A DNA stretch of 8,909 nt, from NCBI GenBank assembly GCA_017557925.1, contig JAFYWO010000008.1:1-8909 (forward strand), in the 5' to 3' direction. Positions 6,700 through 8,909 of the stretch are shown piece after piece. A model generated the notes under the pieces. The model was not told the origin of the DNA, searched no databases, and worked only from the letters and a program-made list of their open reading frames with translations. The position numbers and the translations under genes were made by a program. The DNA comes from Alphaproteobacteria bacterium (GTDB lineage: Bacteria; Pseudomonadota; Alphaproteobacteria; RF32; CAG-239). Within the stretch, counting starts at the first letter, position 1. Each line of letters begins with the position of its first letter.

Positions 6700-7780
6700 T
6701 TATGTATGTATATTTCTTACTTGTTTGTTGGCAGGGTACTTTTTTTATCCTGCAAAAGATGTGAAATTTTATGAAATAGGCAAGGATTCTTTGTTAAAAA
6801 ATAATACACCTTTGAAAGAAAATGCCATAACAATAAATAACTGTGCAGAATACGAAACAACAATAGGTGAAGTTTTTTTAGTCAAAGCTTTGAAAAATGC
6901 TCTTGAAAAACAATATAAAGATGTTTCTATTGACTACCGGTTGGAAATGTATCCTGAAGATAGAAATGATGAAATACAAATCTATATGCGAGGGTATTTT
7001 AAATTTATGCCTCCGTTTCCTGATAACAAACATATAAATATAGCTTACATTATTTATCCTTTGTATTTTACTTATCCGAATAAAGAAATGCTAAATAATA
7101 GGGATAAAATAAAAAACACATCCTTAGCTTATGGTAATATAGGTGTAGATGAGTTGCAATTTTATGATATTTTAGCGGTAGCATCAGCTCCTTATGCCAA
7201 AAAAATGCGTGATAAAGGGTTTAATGCTTATTATGTTCCTCAATTTACGAATACAAATATATTTTATTATGAGTTTGATGAAAGTATAAAGTCAGAAGTG
7301 TTGTTTGTCGGAACAAAACGCCAATATGGAGTAGCAGATATTGCGTTAAAATACAATCTTCCTCTAACGGTATATGGTCCTCAATGGGGTGATGTAGCGC
7401 TAAAGGAATACATAGATAATAATGAATTGCATAAATATTACAGTTCTGCAAAAATAGTCTTAAATGATCACAGAGAAGATATGCTAAAAGAAGGTTTTAT
7501 CAATAATAGAGTGTTTGATGTTACGGCTACGGGAACAATGTTAATATCCGATTATATGCCGGAAATAGAAAAAATATATGGAGATTCTATTCCTATGTAT
7601 AAAACAGAAGAAGATTTGGTTAGACTTGTAAAATATTATCTTGATAATCCTAAAGAACGAGAAGAATTAGCTTTAAAAGCAAAAAATATAACCTTAAAAA
7701 ACTTTACGGAAAAAAATATAGGAGAAATGTTTTTTCGCCTGATATCAGATGAAAAAAACTCAAGAAGTAACGTTAAATAA
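6686..7780 (+). CDS. Membrane-anchored CgeB-like glycosyltransferase (GT-B fold, Glyco_trans_1_2 domain)
   Basis: The 364-residue protein looks like a CgeB/family-1-type glycosyltransferase, transferring sugar from a nucleotide donor to an unknown acceptor. After a hydrophobic N-terminus (about 5-22, ending near YFFYPAKD) comes an N-terminal Rossmann-like half with YDILAVASAPYAKKMRDKGF and YYVPQFTNTN. The C-terminal half carries the recognisable donor-domain signature: SAKIVLNDHREDM (Asp261, His262, Arg263), then NNRVFDVTATGTMLISD (273-289). TEEDLVRLVKYYLDNPKERE completes the typical end. The ATG has AAGGG at 6675-6679 six bases upstream and overlaps the previous gene by 14 bases. The N-terminal helix is unusual for an enzyme that needs a cytoplasmic nucleotide sugar. 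It could be an uncleaved anchor facing the cytoplasm or a secretion signal. The family call is good; substrate and product are unknown. It is the last gene of the operon, ending nine bases before a convergent gene. Confidence 0.78.
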   Translation: MRQSSYVCIFLTCLLAGYFFYPAKDVKFYEIGKDSLLKNNTPLKENAITINNCAEYETTIGEVFLVKALKNALEKQYKDVSIDYRLEMYPEDRNDEIQIYMRGYFKFMPPFPDNKHINIAYIIYPLYFTYPNKEMLNNRDKIKNTSLAYGNIGVDELQFYDILAVASAPYAKKMRDKGFNAYYVPQFTNTNIFYYEFDESIKSEVLFVGTKRQYGVADIALKYNLPLTVYGPQWGDVALKEYIDNNELHKYYSSAKIVLNDHREDMLKEGFINNRVFDVTATGTMLISDYMPEIEKIYGDSIPMYKTEEDLVRLVKYYLDNPKEREELALKAKNITLKNFTEKNIGEMFFRLISDEKNSRSNVK

Positions 7781-7810
7781 AATATTTCGTCAGCGTTCTT
7801 TTTTTATTTT
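7765..7810 (+). terminator. Weak candidate rho-independent terminator at the end of the rightward operon
   Basis: AAG(T)AACG at 7765-7772 can pair with CGTTCTT at 7794-7800, with one bulged base. An inner AAATA/TATTT hairpin lies in the loop, and the run TTTTTATTTT at 7801-7810 follows. It overlaps the stop codon of the glycosyltransferase and the end of the convergent gene. The stem is AT-rich, so it may be weak, but its position between convergent genes fits. Confidence 0.35.
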
Positions 7811-8909
7811 CAACTGTTTTAATAAAGTATCAAACTTTTGTTCTTGGGCTTTTTTGTATATTACATCAGAAGCAAAACCTTTTGATACATCAATATAGAG
7901 GTTGTCATAACAGTAAATGGTGAAATCAATTCCAAAACCATATATTAAGCCATATTCTTTGCTCATTGTAGATAATGCACCTGAAAAAAACTCAGCACCG
8001 GCCAAAATATTGTCTTTTTGCAACAAACGTTTTATGCCAAGATATGCTCCAACTCCAATACCAAGTATAGGCACTTTCTTTAAGGCAGAATTTCTTAAAC
8101 TCGTTTGTATAAGTTTGGTCTTTTCTTTCTTTTTTATGTGTTTTAAGAGTTCAGTTCTGGTATTATAACCTCTTTTTATGGCAACTTTTACCAAAGTTTT
8201 GCTTTTATAGAATTTTATTTTTTCCTTCAACTCGGGAGAAAGTCCTTTTCTGAACCTGTTAATTTTCCTAAAAGATGAAATAGGGTAAAATACCTCTATC
8301 ATATCTTTATTATATTTTGCACTAATGGGATTTTCAATATTAAGGTGTTGAGTAAAATGGTTATTAAGTAGTATAAGGTTTCTTTCGGAATATTGTTTTG
8401 TTATTTTCCTAAATTCTCTTTCTGTTAAATATCCTACAAGTTTAGCAAAATATTCAATGGGTTGTCTGCTGTATCCGAGGAAATTGTTTGTATAACCTTT
8501 ACCTCCATCTGCGATAATGTAAAATTTTTGATTATTTTCAAACAAATTGCTTAAGTTTTTATCTAATCCGAAAGGCAAATCGTTATTAGCTTTCAAGTGT
8601 TCTTGGAGGCTTGTATTCTGTTGAAAATGTGCGTGTGTTGCTTCGTGAGCAGATGTGCTAAGTATGCTATCAGTCATATCAGATATTACAATGTCGGTAT
8701 TAAAAGCTCTGTATTTTGCATATCCTTTGGATGACGAATACTCATTTTCCAAAACTTCTACATTAGAGAGCATAAAGTTGAAGGCGTCTTCATATTTACT
8801 TGCATAATTTGTTGCATCAAGAGAAGATTTATCTATCGTCTTAATCATATCTTCTTTATTTTTCTTGCTAAATAAAACGTTTGCTAAATCTACACCATTA
8901 TAACAAATA
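7790..8909 (-). CDS. HExxH zinc-metallopeptidase-like protein with glycine-rich hydrophobic C-terminus, 5' end outside window; possible effector
   Basis: I cannot name this gene. Its clearest feature is HEATH in STSAHEATHAHFQQ, a zincin HExxH site (His68, Glu69, His72 counting from the ATG at 8846-8848). QPIEYFAKLVG follows about 60 residues on, where Glu132 could be the third zinc ligand. Towards the C-terminus, about residues 259-311, lies VPILGIGVGAYLGIKRLL and then AGAEFFSGALSTMSKEYG. This order (glycine-rich hydrophobic helix, AGAEF-SGALST, then GIDFTI) recalls a segment I know from putative secreted effectors and toxins. The tail is lysine-rich. No stop occurs between that ATG and base 8909: the frame continues as 20 more sense codons including YNGVDLANVLF. 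The ATG has no clear Shine-Dalgarno, so the true start is probably outside and the protein is longer than 372 residues. It is convergent with the glycosyltransferase operon and likely belongs to a different, leftward unit. Protease activity and secretion are inferred. Confidence 0.65.
   Translation of the reverse strand, partial: ICYNGVDLANVLFSKKNKEDMIKTIDKSSLDATNYASKYEDAFNFMLSNVEVLENEYSSSKGYAKYRAFNTDIVISDMTDSILSTSAHEATHAHFQQNTSLQEHLKANNDLPFGLDKNLSNLFENNQKFYIIADGGKGYTNNFLGYSRQPIEYFAKLVGYLTEREFRKITKQYSERNLILLNNHFTQHLNIENPISAKYNKDMIEVFYPISSFRKINRFRKGLSPELKEKIKFYKSKTLVKVAIKRGYNTRTELLKHIKKKEKTKLIQTSLRNSALKKVPILGIGVGAYLGIKRLLQKDNILAGAEFFSGALSTMSKEYGLIYGFGIDFTIYCYDNLYIDVSKGFASDVIYKKAQEQKFDTLLKQLKIKKER

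Noticed and set aside
7245..7451. Minus-strand open frame within the glycosyltransferase gene
   Set aside because: It is the antisense of a clearly coding domain and its His/Tyr/Leu-rich product looks like a reverse-complement artefact.
7750..7790. Leftward terminator for the metallopeptidase-like gene using the A run at 7752-7758
   Set aside because: Only a three-base-pair stem can be drawn before the T run on the minus strand.
7917..8168. Plus-strand open frame within the metallopeptidase-like gene
   Set aside because: It is antisense to a long, well-formed frame, with no separate start signals.

Overview
The window is AT-rich, gene-dense Gram-negative chromosomal DNA with eight protein genes and no RNA gene, CRISPR array, insertion sequence or long repeat that I can see. 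An outer-membrane assembly lipoprotein (BamB type) next to a YfgM-like membrane TPR protein is a typical proteobacterial pair. The GERI-type N-terminus of BamB and the overall style of the transketolase look alphaproteobacterial. With the low GC, this suggests a low-GC alphaproteobacterium, such as the gut or host-associated lineages known mostly from metagenomes. That placement is inference from recalled protein families, not from a search.

Left block (1-2907, minus strand): three co-directional genes read right to left. First is a four-helix membrane protein of unknown function that looks like a duplicated module of two transmembrane helices plus a PH-like beta domain. A YfgM/TPR_21-type membrane protein follows, then bamB, which runs off the left edge. 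YfgM and BamB both act at the inner membrane/periplasm in outer-membrane protein biogenesis. In many proteobacteria the next gene is der (engA), so der is the expected gene just outside the window.

Divergent control region (about 2908-3059): one candidate promoter faces each way. The minus-strand one has a perfect TATAAT. The plus-strand one is TTGTCA-17-TACAAG with an extended TG.

Right block (3060-7780, plus strand): four tightly packed genes that look like one operon. They are an Fe-S RNA m5U methyltransferase of the RlmD/TrmA class, a complete transketolase, a small membrane-anchored protein that may be half of a glycosyltransferase, and a membrane-anchored CgeB-like GT-B glycosyltransferase. 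Gaps and overlaps are +14, -10 and -14 bases, and one gene starts with GTG inside the transketolase. The transketolase feeds sugar-phosphate metabolism, and the two last genes may glycosylate an unknown envelope target.

Right edge (7790-8909, minus strand): a convergent gene encodes an HExxH zinc-metallopeptidase-like protein with a glycine-rich hydrophobic C-terminal region reminiscent of bacterial effectors and toxins. Its reading frame stays open to the window edge, so it is probably 5'-truncated here. It is the most interesting gene in the window.
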